Part shown: piece by piece, positions 12,339 through 23,742 of the stretch
Layout: every line of letters starts with the position of its first letter
How positions within the stretch are numbered: position 1 is the first letter of the stretch
DNA from: Orthonyx spaldingii
Lineage: Eukaryota > Chordata > Aves > Passeriformes > Orthonychidae
Direction: 5' to 3'
Assembly (NCBI GenBank): GCA_013397795.1
Contig: VZTJ01000548.1
Span: 1 to 64,000, forward strand
Length of the DNA stretch: 64,000 bases
Notes under the pieces: model-generated
What the model saw: only the letters and a program-made list of their open reading frames with translations
What the model was told of the DNA's origin: nothing
Database searches by the model: none
Translations under genes and position numbers: made by a program

Positions 12339-14574
12339 CTTTTATGAGTTGCATGTACAGGGTTCTTTGTTGCAGATGGTCAACCCAAGAGCAAAAACAC
12401 TAGCCTAGACTATAAATCTGGAAGATATTTCAGGAGAAAATCTATTTCATTGCCTTACTCTGATCTTTCCATGACCACCTCTGATGGACATTTGTCTATC
12501 CTCTTCTGGAAAATGCTCTACTAAGACTATTAACATTTTTTCCATTGTTTCGTTAGACTAACAGTTAGTTAGAAAGATCACCTTTAAGCTTGTCTCTTTT
12601 ACCAAAATGATGTTCAACTTTTCTTCTTAACAGGCATTGAGACCAAAACACATTAGTTTGAAATGTATGAATACAGATGCTTTCAAAGACAGTTGTGCCA
12701 TCCCCTCAAAGTACCACAAGGCCCAATCAAAGCAATTCCCTGTGTAGAGCCTTGTAGTTTGTCCAGCTGCAAAAAAATAATAACAATAAAAAAATAAGTT
12801 TAAAGTAATGCTAATACAACTAATAGTGCTAAAGTAATGTTAATACAACTTGATTATTCCTCATCATGTGCAAGTGTCTTCTGAATTTTACATCTTCCTG
12901 GGAATCCTTGGTCATGTTGCCTGTTTTGAAAACAAGAATATCAATTTGATCACTATTATTAGCTATGTCAAATAAAGATAAGGGGAAACAAAGTCTTAGT
13001 TTATATCTAAGGCAAACCAAAGAGTGAAATATTACTTTTGCACAGTTAGTCAGAATACCTTGGGATTTGGTGGTGGCAATGAAATGTCACGAGTCTCTGT
13101 CCCTCCCATCCCGGTCCTGCTGAAAGCCATATTCCTTCCCCTCCATCCTCTGCCAGGTAGAACCCAGCAGCAGGGCCAGGCTCTTCCTGTGAGCAGTGCA
13201 ATGCTGAGGACCAAATGCTGGTAACATTTCAGGATTCTCATACTCACAGGTATTCACTAGCTGTAAGTATGTTTCTTTTAATCACTTGCTCATCAAGAAG
13301 TTTCGCTAATCAAATCAGAGATCAGAAATAATGTTGTATCTGGCATATGGCTGAAATGCACTGCTCTTAGTTTTCATTTTAATTTGTAGATTGCTATCCA
13401 AAACTATTACATAATATTTAAAGTCACAAGAGGGCCTATGAACACAAATGTCCTAAATAAGTAAGTTTGAAAAGATCAATTTTAATCTGACTTACTGAGA
13501 TAAGTCATGAAAGCAAATGAAATTAAAGCATATGATTTCTGTATTTAAGATCAACAGAGGAATTTTCATCAGTAAGAAAAAAAGTTTTACTATCATCAAC
13601 TAATAGCTTGGTCCATCACCACACTAAAAATGCCACAAAAGACATTTGTTTTTTAAAAAATTTGTAGTAACAATATTTTAAACTTAGTGCATCAGCTTCT
13701 GCTTGGTTTGCAGTGTTTTCCAAGACCCTAAAACTCTTTCAGATTCAGATGGACAGCTGAATTCAAAGTCTACCTAACCAAAACAGAGGAAAAAAGTAAT
13801 AGTTACAATATTTGAATACATTTTGAATTTTTGGGAAAATTTGAAATGCATACCCTTGATTGAATCTTATTAAATAATGAAATGCCTTTTAAAAAGACTA
13901 AGTATTTGTAGCATATGTTTAACATTTAATCAGCTTCAGGCTATTGCTACAGCAGCATCAAATCTGTCATGATAGACTCTGAAGTTTCATTTCACTAAGC
14001 GAAGGTTGCAATTACTTATTCAGTCTAAGCATTTTAGTACCCTTTGGCTGTGAAAATCTTTTTTGATTAAAAGACATATGTCTTTTTTTTCATTGCTTTT
14101 TATCCCTTTTATCAAAATTTCAGAAAGGATATTCTAAAGTATTTCAAAGTTAGCTCAGTGAGCAAAGTACAATGCCTCTACTTAGCTAGGGTGTATGAGA
14201 ATTTCCATCATGTGAGATATTTTCCCCTAAACCTAGCAGTTCTTTTCCATTCATGCATCTTTTTCATATGTCTTTATATACATAGGATCTTTCTGAGGCT
14301 TTTAAGATATATTAGTTTGATAATTTGAAAATTAGTTTCCTCTTTTAGTAAAATAACACATAACATGTTGAGGGAAAGAAAAGGTTAGGGCTTTCACCCA
14401 GAGTGCTGCTACAGGATAAATACTTTTCTAAAAATCCAGTCATTAAAAATGTGCCTGATCTGGCCTGCTGCAGTTCTGGCATGACAAAGCCCAGTGAACA
14501 TTCCTGTGACACACAGCATCCTTGATAATTTACCACTCACTACACTCCTATGCTCAAAATATTTCTGTCAAGCA
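12339..14574. other. AT-rich non-coding stretch
   Basis: No gene is recognised. A modestly GC-richer patch at about 13065-13215 carries overlapping open frames of 65-66 codons on both strands, without resemblance to a known protein. A short AATAA-rich patch lies near 12773-12800. The rest is AT-rich unique-looking DNA. Confidence 0.5.
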
Positions 14575-15170
14575 ATCAGAAAGGCTGAGGTTGGAAGGGA
14601 CTGCTGGAGATTGTCTACTCTGGGCTCCAGCAAGAAGACCTACAGTCAGTTGCTCAGAATCCTGTTCAGAAAACTTTTGAAAATCTCTGAGGATGGAGAC
14701 TCCACAACTTCTCTGGACACCCTGTGTCAGTGCTCAGTCACTCTCACAGTGAAAAAGTGTTTCCCGTTGTTCAGAGGAAACCTCTTGTGTTTCAGTTTGT
14801 GCCCGTTGCCTCTGGTCCTGTTGCTGGGCACTGTTGAACAGAGCCTGGCTCTATCTACTTTGCACGCTCCCTTCAGGTATTTATTTACATTAAAAGTCAC
14901 TCCCAAGCTTTCTCTTCTCCAGGCTAAACAGTCACAGCTCTTGTAGCCTTTCCTTGTAGGAGACAGGCTCCAGTACAGTGATCATCTTAGTGGCAGTCCC
15001 TTTGCTGGACTCTCCAGTGCATCTGTGTCTCTCTCTTGTACTGGAGAGCCCAGAACTGAGCACAGCACCCCAAGTGGCCTCACCAGTTCTGAGAAGCGGG
15101 AAAGGATCACTTCTCACCTGATGGCAACGCTCTTTCTAATGCAGGCCAAGACCTGCCACTTCTCTGTGGC
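14575..15170 (-). mobile_element. CR1 LINE, 3' part, minus strand
   Basis: The plus strand reads the reverse complement of a CR1 3' region: 'GGCTGAGGTTGGAAGGGACT', 'GGATGGAGACTCCACAACTT', 'TTTCAGTTTGTGCCCGTTGC', 'TCTTCTCCAGGCTAAACAG' and 'GGAGAGCCCAGAACTGAGCA'. These occur in the standard order. The typical ATTCTATG repeats at its 3' end are lost or reduced to ATCAGAAAG. The 150-codon plus-strand open frame over 14494-14946, the longest in the window, is an antisense reading of this element and not a gene. Confidence 0.9.
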
Positions 15171-18100
15171 AAGCCTGTTAGAAAGGCTGTTTCCCTGACA
15201 TTTCAAGTTACAAGATTAAGAGAAGACTATAAGGTAATCTGTTATTGTCCCAGTGATTGCTCTGATCTATGCTATGATGTGATCGTGTCAAATATATGAA
15301 TTTAACAGTGTCTAAGTTTCAGCTACAATCCACTTCATCCTCTCCTGCCCCCTAGTTGTTTTTTATGTGAGTGGATTATTGTGCAAAGTAGTGAGCCTTA
15401 ATAAAAGTTCTGGTTTTCAAAAATTCTTCAGAGTTAATTCAGAGGACATTTGGGAAATTCGTTTCTAGTGTCTTCCCAAAAATTCTGCAGGGTTGTTATG
15501 CACATTCCAGGAAACACTCAATCTCTGTTACTATTTTTTAATTAATTTTCAGATCACTTACATATTCATAGGAAAATCCACTGATGAATAAAATCAAGAC
15601 AAAGGCTAAAAGTGACTTTTTATATCTACTGCATTAGACTGAAAAACAATAGCAACATATTTTGATGCATTGGACTTAGAATCATATAATTTTAAACAGC
15701 AACTTCATCAAAAGTAAACCACAGAAGCATAATTGCTGTAGTATGGCTGGGAAACCCTTTGATGACCACAGAGTTAGACTCCATACCTCAATACTGGAAA
15801 TACTAAAGCATTCATCTCTTACTTTTCAGGGTCCAGCCTAGCAAAGCAATCAGTTTCAATAAGAGCTATTTATTCAGCAAAGCATTAAGGAAAAGTCCAA
15901 TATGCTCAAGCCCAACCAAGTTCAACAAAACACAGCAGCATATGTTAAGCTGTCAAGAGGACATCAGCACATGCCAGAAAAATGCCTTGCTGACTATGGA
16001 TGAGCTGTTGAGATTGGATGACAGCTGTCCAGTACAAAAAACTTTAAAGACCATGTGTAAGTGAGTTCCTGTGAGGTGATGAGCACTTCCACGTTTCAGT
16101 GGCAGATCAGGGTACTCAGCAGAGTGGCAGTTCAGGTCCATGAAGCATATTTCTCTCAGAAAGAAAGGGGTGTTTGACAGCCTTGTCTACCTGCCACAGC
16201 TTTCCCAGCCTGGATACTTTACAGCTCATGGATGTGGGATGGTTTTCTGCACTGCAACAAGAAATGTACAAACCATAACTCAGGAACAAAGTGGCGATTT
16301 GAGCTGATATTTATTTATATTTTCACAGTCCCTTTATACTGAAAAATGGTGCTTTGTGCTGCTGGAATTTTGCTCTTTAACTGTCCACTAAAAGCTGGTT
16401 TGTGTGGTTTTTTTAATTTTCACTCCCAAGAAACATGAATTCCTATCATTTCATCATTACACCATTGATACAAAATACCTTCTGGTAACCCATGGTAACA
16501 GTACTCCTTGTTTTAAGTAGCAGGTGTTGAGGACATGGCAAATGGCTGCCTATTCAGTTTAGACCACCTAATGGAGCTTTTAGGGCTAGTCAACATTTTC
16601 ATTTAAATTATGCCAGGATATTGTACATGCACCTCACACAGCAAGCTTTGCTGGAAAGCTGCAGGGATTCAATAAACCCTACATTACACAATCTGTCTCT
16701 GCAGACAATTTTAATACCAAGGGTCTAGGCAGCTTTTATGTTTGCCCTGTTTAGCTTGGGGTTTTTACATATGTTAAACAAGTCAGACTGCATGAGCCAA
16801 AATCATTGCTCCTACAGCTCAGTCTTAGTCAATCAATTTATTCTAGGGATGAACTGGCTCACTGTGGTCAGGAATCCAGATATTTTGGGGTTTTTCTGTA
16901 GAAAAGTATATATCTCGATATTGAAAAGATTTCTACTTATGAAAGGGGAGTCAGGGAGACTAATTAAGCAACCCACTTAGTTTAAAAATTTGAGAAATTC
17001 ATTATGCAGTTCTAGGAGCTTGCCAAAGCTGGAATCATTAAGGTCAAAATGAGTCACAACTATTTCACTGCAAGGAAGTAATTGTTCCTTCTCAAATGTA
17101 CTTCCCAATTTTTTAATCAAAATGAGTTCCTACTGTCTTTGGTCGTTCATTCTGTCAAAATTAATTTTTTAATCTAAGCCATCATCAAAAAAGTGCATTT
17201 TCCTGAACACATTGTAAAGAATGCAGAGGTCTTCTTTCTGCTACCTTCTACTCCAGAGATGAGAAAATGAAGAGGAGGGAAGTGTTCAACTACAGAAGGA
17301 AGGCTGAAACTGGTTATCCTCAGCTAGAATGATCTTTTAGTTGCTCTTATTTTTTTAAGTACTTCAATCCTTCAATTCTGTTCCTGGAAAAAATAATGCA
17401 ATGCAGCAAATTTGCACAGAAGTCAGGTAGTGTGGGACAACTAAAAATGTATAAGTAATTCCTTAAAGTATTAGTTGCCTTTTTCAAATCTTACTCTAAA
17501 AAGTATTGTGGCTTTATAGGTCTTGAAAAATTATTTGGCAGCTTATGTTCATATGTTGGTATTAATTCCTTTCCAATGGCTGCAGATGCAGGTTCAATAT
17601 AATTTCAGTATGGGCTCACAGAGGTATTAGGGTGAAATATAAGGAACTACTTCATTCCAAGATGCATTTCTGGCTCACTGCAAAGGACAAACCTGAGGAC
17701 GTCTCATGATTTGTTAAATACACGATATCAACTAAAAATTTTATAATCTTGTGTGCTTAAAGAGAATTTATCTATTGAGTCACCACTAATTCATTCTGTT
17801 TACAGGTTGTTCATTTCTTCTGTGTGTGGTTTTGGGGTGGTTTTGTTGTTAATATTTGACTGTTTGTTTTTATTGATATTTTTATTTTAAAAAGGCAATA
17901 CTCAGTTGTCTAATTAGGGGATTTTTAGATCAGATTTATGCTAATTTCATTACATAAATTCTGAATCTAAGTAATTATGTGATATCTAGCATTTGCTCTA
18001 ATTATACCAAACCTTGCTGAAATAAAATGTAAGGTTAAATTTGATAAAATTTATGTAGCATAAATCAATGACTTCTGACTCTGCCATACTCCATTGCATA

Positions 18101-18533
18101 ATCTTACCTAGAGAGCAATGATATTAAACACTGCTAGAACTCTGAGGAATAATACAAAAGCTCATTGATTTCCTGCTATTCTTAATCAGCTTTAGAGAAT
18201 TCAAAGTATCATGATTTTTCCAAAAGAGCAGTCTAAATACGCATTGTGTCACCAAGTCACAGGTTAACAGGTAGAGCTGGCACAAGACTTGTGCATTGCA
18301 CACAGCGTAATAGCAAGCAGAATACACATTTGCCTCCTCCTTTTTTTTTTTATAGTAAAAGAATGTTTAGGAGAATGATGGAAAAGTAACATTTTTTTAT
18401 TTTGTGGAGCTGCAGAAAGTAAGAATGTGTGAGGGAACTCTCTTTGAATACTTCTATGTGACAGCACAGACTCTTTCCCATGGTAAATTTTTCTTCTTCT
18501 ACTGAAAGTTTACTAAATATAAGATAAGTTTCA
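15171..18533. other. AT-rich non-coding stretch
   Basis: About 3.4 kb without a recognised gene or repeat. It has ordinary AT-rich composition, short T runs, and open frames below 81 codons with no recognisable domain. Confidence 0.55.
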
Positions 18534-18716
18534 TGTTACTGAGAGTAGCTTTTGGAAACAGGCAGTCAGAGTTCTGCCCAATCAATCCCGGGGGTGGAGG
18601 ACTCTCAGTCAATCCGAATAGTTCTCTCGTGTGTATATAAATCTGTTATTAATTAAATAAATGCACTCAGCATTCTCTCAAGATTCGTTTGCTCCGCCAT
18701 CAGTTCAACAGCGACA
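18534..18716 (+). mobile_element. Putative short solo LTR
   Basis: This short segment has the order of parts of a retroviral LTR on the plus strand: a GC-richer start (AATCCCGGGGGTGGAGG), then a TATA box (GTATATAAA, about 18634-18642), then a polyadenylation signal (AATAAA, about 18656-18661). The end is CpG-containing (TTCGTTTGCTCCGCCATCAG, then TTCAACAGCGACA), which resembles an R-U5 end closing in CA. It contrasts with its AT-rich, CpG-poor surroundings. The left end (TGTTACTGAG) is a guess, and I could not find a target-site duplication. It could instead be part of a larger decayed ERV. Confidence 0.5.
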
Positions 18717-20280
18717 CTTCTAAAAAGGATCTCTCAATACCAAGGTGTTGAGTATCTGTGGTGCACTGTTTCATTATTTTTTTGAAAAATATGGGAATAT
18801 CATGTGCTGCTTCTTTCCTCTAAATTAGGACTTCTTTCTTGTCACTATCCATGAAGAAAGGCATGCCAACCCCAAGATGTTTTATCATCTGCCTGGTTTT
18901 CTTTAGCAGTTTAGCAGATGGAACAGTTTAGCTCTATGATGCTCATATACACAAATATATGCATTTTATAGATACTTTGAAAGGTCTCTTAGTTATTTAT
19001 AAGTTACTCATATATATGTGCAGAAAAAGAAGACAGAAGGTGTTGTCAATGCTCCACACTTTTTTCACTCATAATTTAGATAATAGTTCTGGACGCTGGC
19101 ACATGTTCATAATACTACAGAATAAGAAATTATTACACATTGCCTGGCTTGCAGTAACTGTGTTTTCTTATATTCTGGGTTGAATTATTTTACTTGGTTT
19201 AGTCTTAGAATTGCAATTTAAGTCACGGTTTAAGTCATGCATCAAGTCATTTAAGTCATGCCTTATCTGGCATGTGCTGTGGACAATGCATATACGTGTA
19301 CATGTAGGACACATACGGTGCACAGTGCACCAGCAATTTCTATAGCTCAACAGATACTTGCATGCATCTTTCATGTGATCCATTATCTCATCCACATCCT
19401 GGACTGACTTTTCCTTTTGCCCAACATCTTAAGTGAAAACTTCCTCTAAATTCCCACTAAACAGTGCAGTCCTGTAATGTGTCTCCATTCATGGTGATTT
19501 AGTCAGCAACTGATACACAGCCAGAATTGGCATGTGGACAGAGGACATCTTTCACCATTCTGTTCAGTTCACCTGCTCTGCTGAAGAACACATTCTTGAA
19601 TTCCGAGATATAAGGAGCTATTTTTAAAAGCAGTTACCTTATTTTGCTCACTGTTTCTATTGAAAGGAATTTTTTTTTTCCAACTTCCAGCTTAAATCCA
19701 TTGAAACCAGTCCATAGAAGTATTGTCAACACTGTTGAAAAATAATTTTATCAATTATTCCTTGCAGGAGTTTAATCCCTTCATGTAAAATTTAACCCCT
19801 CTATGCAGCTGTAGGCAGCATATCCTCTCCATGTCATGAGGATAAACAAGGAATAGATCTTTTAGTTCCTTCTGAGAAGCTGTGATTTCCTGGCTGATCC
19901 CCCACCAGCCCACGTGCCCTGAGAGCACTGTGCCAACTGCCTCTTGGGGAGCTCAGGGCAATCACCATCCCATTTCTGCCTTGGACACCCTGCTCTGCCC
20001 GCTGACCTCACCTATGCTCCTTAGGCTTTTCCTTACATCTTAAGGCACATTTCTGGGAGTAGAAGTTCAACCTGGAGTAAAATACTCTATAAACTGTTAC
20101 CAAAGGTAAGACAAGGTGATCCTTCACAGAATAATTCTAAAATACATTAATTCATGATAAAGTCTTCATATCACATAGCACAAATACGTGCAGTTGCCAA
20201 AAACTGGACAGTTTTTATAAGAAATAAATCTTAGTCTGATTCAGATTATGATATTTCTATTTTGATTTAGGGATATTAAA
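18717..20280. other. Non-coding stretch with TTAAGTCAT repeats and a palindrome
   Basis: No gene. At 19217-19261 there are four imperfect copies of a TTAAGTCAT-like unit (the third is shortened). At 19317-19331 lies a GGTGCAC/GTGCACC inverted repeat around one A. The patch at about 19890-20030 is GC-richer than its surroundings but matches nothing I recognise. Confidence 0.5.
19217..19261. repeat. Imperfect TTAAGTCAT tandem repeat
   Basis: The units TTTAAGTCACGG, TTTAAGTCATGCATC, AAGTCAT and TTAAGTCATGCC follow one another. On the minus strand they read as repeated Asp-Leu-Asn or His-Asp-Leu residues in a small chance frame. It looks like a short, degraded minisatellite. Confidence 0.7.
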
Positions 20281-20769
20281 ATGTTATTAAAAGTTCAGGA
20301 CAACTTTGATCAAATTTGTGCTTGCTTCATTAACATTTGTTCCACTACTGAGGGAAAGAAAGGAGCTCTTTTGAATTACTGTGTAAGTAGCCTTTTATGG
20401 AATTGTCTGCCTCATAATGTGCTGATTTTGGGGGGAGATTTTAACTGCACCATCTATTATGACAAAGACGGGAACCGTTTAGAGTTTCATCCTCCAACTA
20501 TAAAGGAATTCTCTTTTCTTACACGTTTATGATTTAACTGATGTGGTAGAGGAATTTTAATCCATAAAATAGGCAATATACATGACTCACTACCAACACT
20601 AACCTTTTTTCCAGAAAGGGAAGACAGGTTTTGCACTTATAAGAAACATTTAATTCTGTTAAAAATGAGCTATATCCATTCCAATAGCTTTTCTTTTGCT
20701 GATCACAGCGTAGTTGTTCTTAATTTTGTTTCATCTTCCTTACAGCTGTTAACATGCATGGGAGTCTGA
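20281..20769 (+). pseudogene. L1/Tx1-like LINE endonuclease relic
   Basis: A decayed apurinic-like (exonuclease-endonuclease-phosphatase fold) endonuclease domain of a non-LTR retrotransposon. The first open part, 20281-20532, contains 'VLILGGDFNCTI' (GGDFN at 20431-20445), the family's Asn-Asp signature with its Gly-Gly lead. A one-base shift then gives 'YDLTDVVEEF' (20528-20557), the usual strand and linker after it. Back in the first frame, 20608-20769 reads 'EDRFCTYKKHLILL', a degraded RLDRFY-type block, and 'FADHSVVVLNF' (DHS at 20701-20709), the catalytic SDH motif. Order and spacing fit the domain. The RLDRF-type block favours the Tx1/L1 group over CR1. Stops and frameshifts show it is dead. 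No RT region is recognised downstream. Confidence 0.7.
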
Positions 20770-22048
20770 TGACATGCGTTTTCAAAATTCTTTCTCTACC
20801 TGAAATAAGTGTGAATGCTTTTACACAGAAATCATGTGTTTTCAAGGCCTCAATTTGTGCTTAAAAATCAATTCTAATTTACCCTTTTTGTATTCTCATT
20901 TGGCTAAACCTATTTTACACCATCCTGATATGAAAAGCAAGCCTTCGGGCCATATAAAATAAATGAGAATTTAAGGCCATGTGTGGGTGCTTTGCTGAAT
21001 CAAGACTCAGTTACAAGACCATTATTGCAATATCATGATATCATATTACAGGCTTTAACATCGTAGTTGTTTCCAGACATCTGTTCCGAAGTTCCAAACA
21101 TTACAAGGTCATATCTTTAAAAAGTGATAAGAAATAAGCTTGTGTTTCAGTCATGTTAGATTATATGAATTAATAATTCAATAATTACATTATTTAAACA
21201 AATAAACCAAGAATAAGAAATAAGAACATTCTTCCTTTTAGCAAATAATCTCAGATATATGCTAACACCTTCTGAAACTTTAAAAGAATGTGAAAGGCTG
21301 AAAGAAGCCGTTAGTGTTTCCACAGGCTGCAGAAAACTTTGAAATCTTGGTCAAGCTCAGTAATGGAGAGGGGACTCATGGAGAGAATTTGAGGGACTGT
21401 TCAGTGCTTCTGTTATGCCACAAAGTAAGGAACAGGTTTACTTTTATAATTTTAAAAAATTGTGTGTTATGGACTGACATAAGAATTCCTCCTATGGGAA
21501 GAACGTTTGCTGAAAAAGGCAGAATGGGAGAAAGTTGTATGAATCAATCGCAAGGATTTTGAAAATTAATTCTAGGCATTGTGAAAAAGACAATGACATG
21601 ATAAATGAAAAATATTTCTCCTTTTCTTTTACTGTTTCCTGAGGCTTGCCAAAGAACAGAAAATGGAAAATTCAGACGAAAACAGAAATGAAAGCATGTT
21701 TGTGAAATATTTTCTCTTGCAATGAGTGGTAAAGCATTTCTAGAATATTATTTAAAGTATTTTGTTTGTCTTTAATCTTTAAAAAATGTAAGTCTGAAAA
21801 CATTCAAACTGATATTTTCTAAAATATATATTTTGCAATAGGTTTATTTTTGGCCCTTAGTATTATGTTGTGCAATTTACATTATGATGAATGCATGTAA
21901 GAACAACAAGACCATTTTGCAATTTTACTCTCAAAATGTGAGCTTTTTCTATGACTGCACTGTAATTCTACAAGTCTAATTATTACAAGGCATGTCTCAT
22001 AAGTCAAACTTGTTACAGGAAGGCATGAGAAAAGAAGCTATCTCTTTT

Positions 22049-22130
22049 AAAAAAAGAAAAAAAAAACCACTACCAACAAAAAACAACCACAACAAAACCC
22101 CACCAAAACCCAAAAAACCACGACCACTGA
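22049..22130. repeat. A/C-rich low-complexity tract
   Basis: The plus strand consists nearly only of A and C (AAAAAACCACTACCAAC, AACCACAACAAAACCCC and similar). It generates artificial open frames on the minus strand. Confidence 0.85.
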
Positions 22131-23726
22131 CACCCCGAGTGTCTTTCTGTCCTTCTCCAGCATGGGCTCCAGTGCCACCTGGGAAACGAGTGCGAGAATA
22201 AGAGGGCACAAGGAATTCTTCTTTTTGCCCAGAAAAATTCTTCTTTTTGGCCATGCAGGTTGTCCATGACTAAAAGGGTTCTTTGTCATAACAAATGAAA
22301 TTGGACATAGGACTGTTGTGTGTGGAAATTGGAGCTGGAACATTGTCTTAAAGTAATTTATATAAGGTGATAGAGTCTCACTGGGCACGTACTAAAACAT
22401 CCCCTACAGATCTGCTTTATCTAAGATCTTTCTGATCAAAGATAGAGCCATTTCAAAATAATGTACTCTGAGAAAGATTCTATCTCTTAGAACTAGAAAA
22501 CATGTTTGATCATCTTTGTTTTGTCTTGCTTTAAAACCCAAAAATTTCAGCTTAGGTTTAAATTTATGCTGGAAGCACAGGGAAAGGAACATATCTGTTT
22601 TTATATTGCTACATCAATAAAAGCAGAAAATATGCATTCTTTGATTAAGGGATAACATTCTGTTTACATCAAAATCTCTGGGATTTTGGGAATTGGATTT
22701 CAACAGAGAAGAATCTAGTTCCTAATAAAACAAAAGCGAAACACCTCTTTGTCAGGAATATTTTATTTAGTGTTTGCAGAAGTGTCATTATACAGGCAGG
22801 AGAACAGTGTGCATTTTGCATTCCTTGCATCTATCTGCATTTCTTGTTCTTGTGGGACTTTAGGAGTTAGAACAAGACCTCAAAGGCACAACAACAAAAG
22901 ACCTAACTGGAAGTAAACATTGCATAGAGAAGTATTTTTCCATGAGAAGAGTGTTGAAACAGTCCCAAAATATTTGCTGAAGGAAATGAAAGATTAGTAA
23001 TAGCTAAACAAGCAAAGATCCTGGGAAAGTAGGAATGAGCTGACTTATGGCATGGGGAAAGTTATAAAGCAAATGAGCAGCTCTTCAGATACTGAAAATC
23101 AATGTAAGCCCAAAGTTGGAAAGCTCATGCAGTAATTAAGAAAGTGCAGATTTTTTTCTGGCATATTACTTAAGTTTTAGGGACATCACTGCATTTTTAA
23201 AATGCACTGCTTAAAAAAATGATGCCAGACAGCCTGCACCATTCGATAACCTCCACAAAATGAGAGTGTGGCAGCAGCCTGAGGGAAATATGGCAGAGAG
23301 TGGAACCCTTTAAGGTATCAAGTAGTGATGAGCTGTGGAAAAAGAACTTTAGATAGTCTGAGAAAATCTTCCCATCATAGTAGCTTCATGTCCATACAGC
23401 CCAGACTGCTTTACAATCCCAGGGCTAGTTTGTTTTCCTGAGACATTCTTCCAGGTATGAGTAGGCACCTGATTTTTTCTGAGACTCTGTGCAATGGATT
23501 TCATTTGGACCATACATGATTGTAATGATCCTTTATTTCATGTTGACTTTGGTTTGTAAAGGCAAAAAAACACCTCCCCCAGACTCCACTTTCTGACAAT
23601 CATGTCATTCCAAAGAGGGGAGAATCTATGCTTTCTCTCCTGGCTGAAAAATACTAATAATAATGTGTCAATTTTGAAAAATGAATTGAACTCACCTTCA
23701 AATTACACCTATTTGGAAGAGCTCTG

Positions 23727-23742
23727 TTGCTGCTGCTGCTGG
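23727..23742. repeat. (TGC)5 trinucleotide run
   Basis: Five TGC units (TGCTGCTGCTGCTG with flanking matches). It is short, but this type of repeat is prone to length change. Confidence 0.8.

Noticed and set aside
14494..14946. 150-codon open frame, the longest in the window
   Set aside because: It reads across the minus-strand CR1 in antisense and has no independent domain.
22047..22388. 113-codon minus-strand frame
   Set aside because: Its Phe/Val/Gly-rich part is the antisense of an A/C-rich simple tract.
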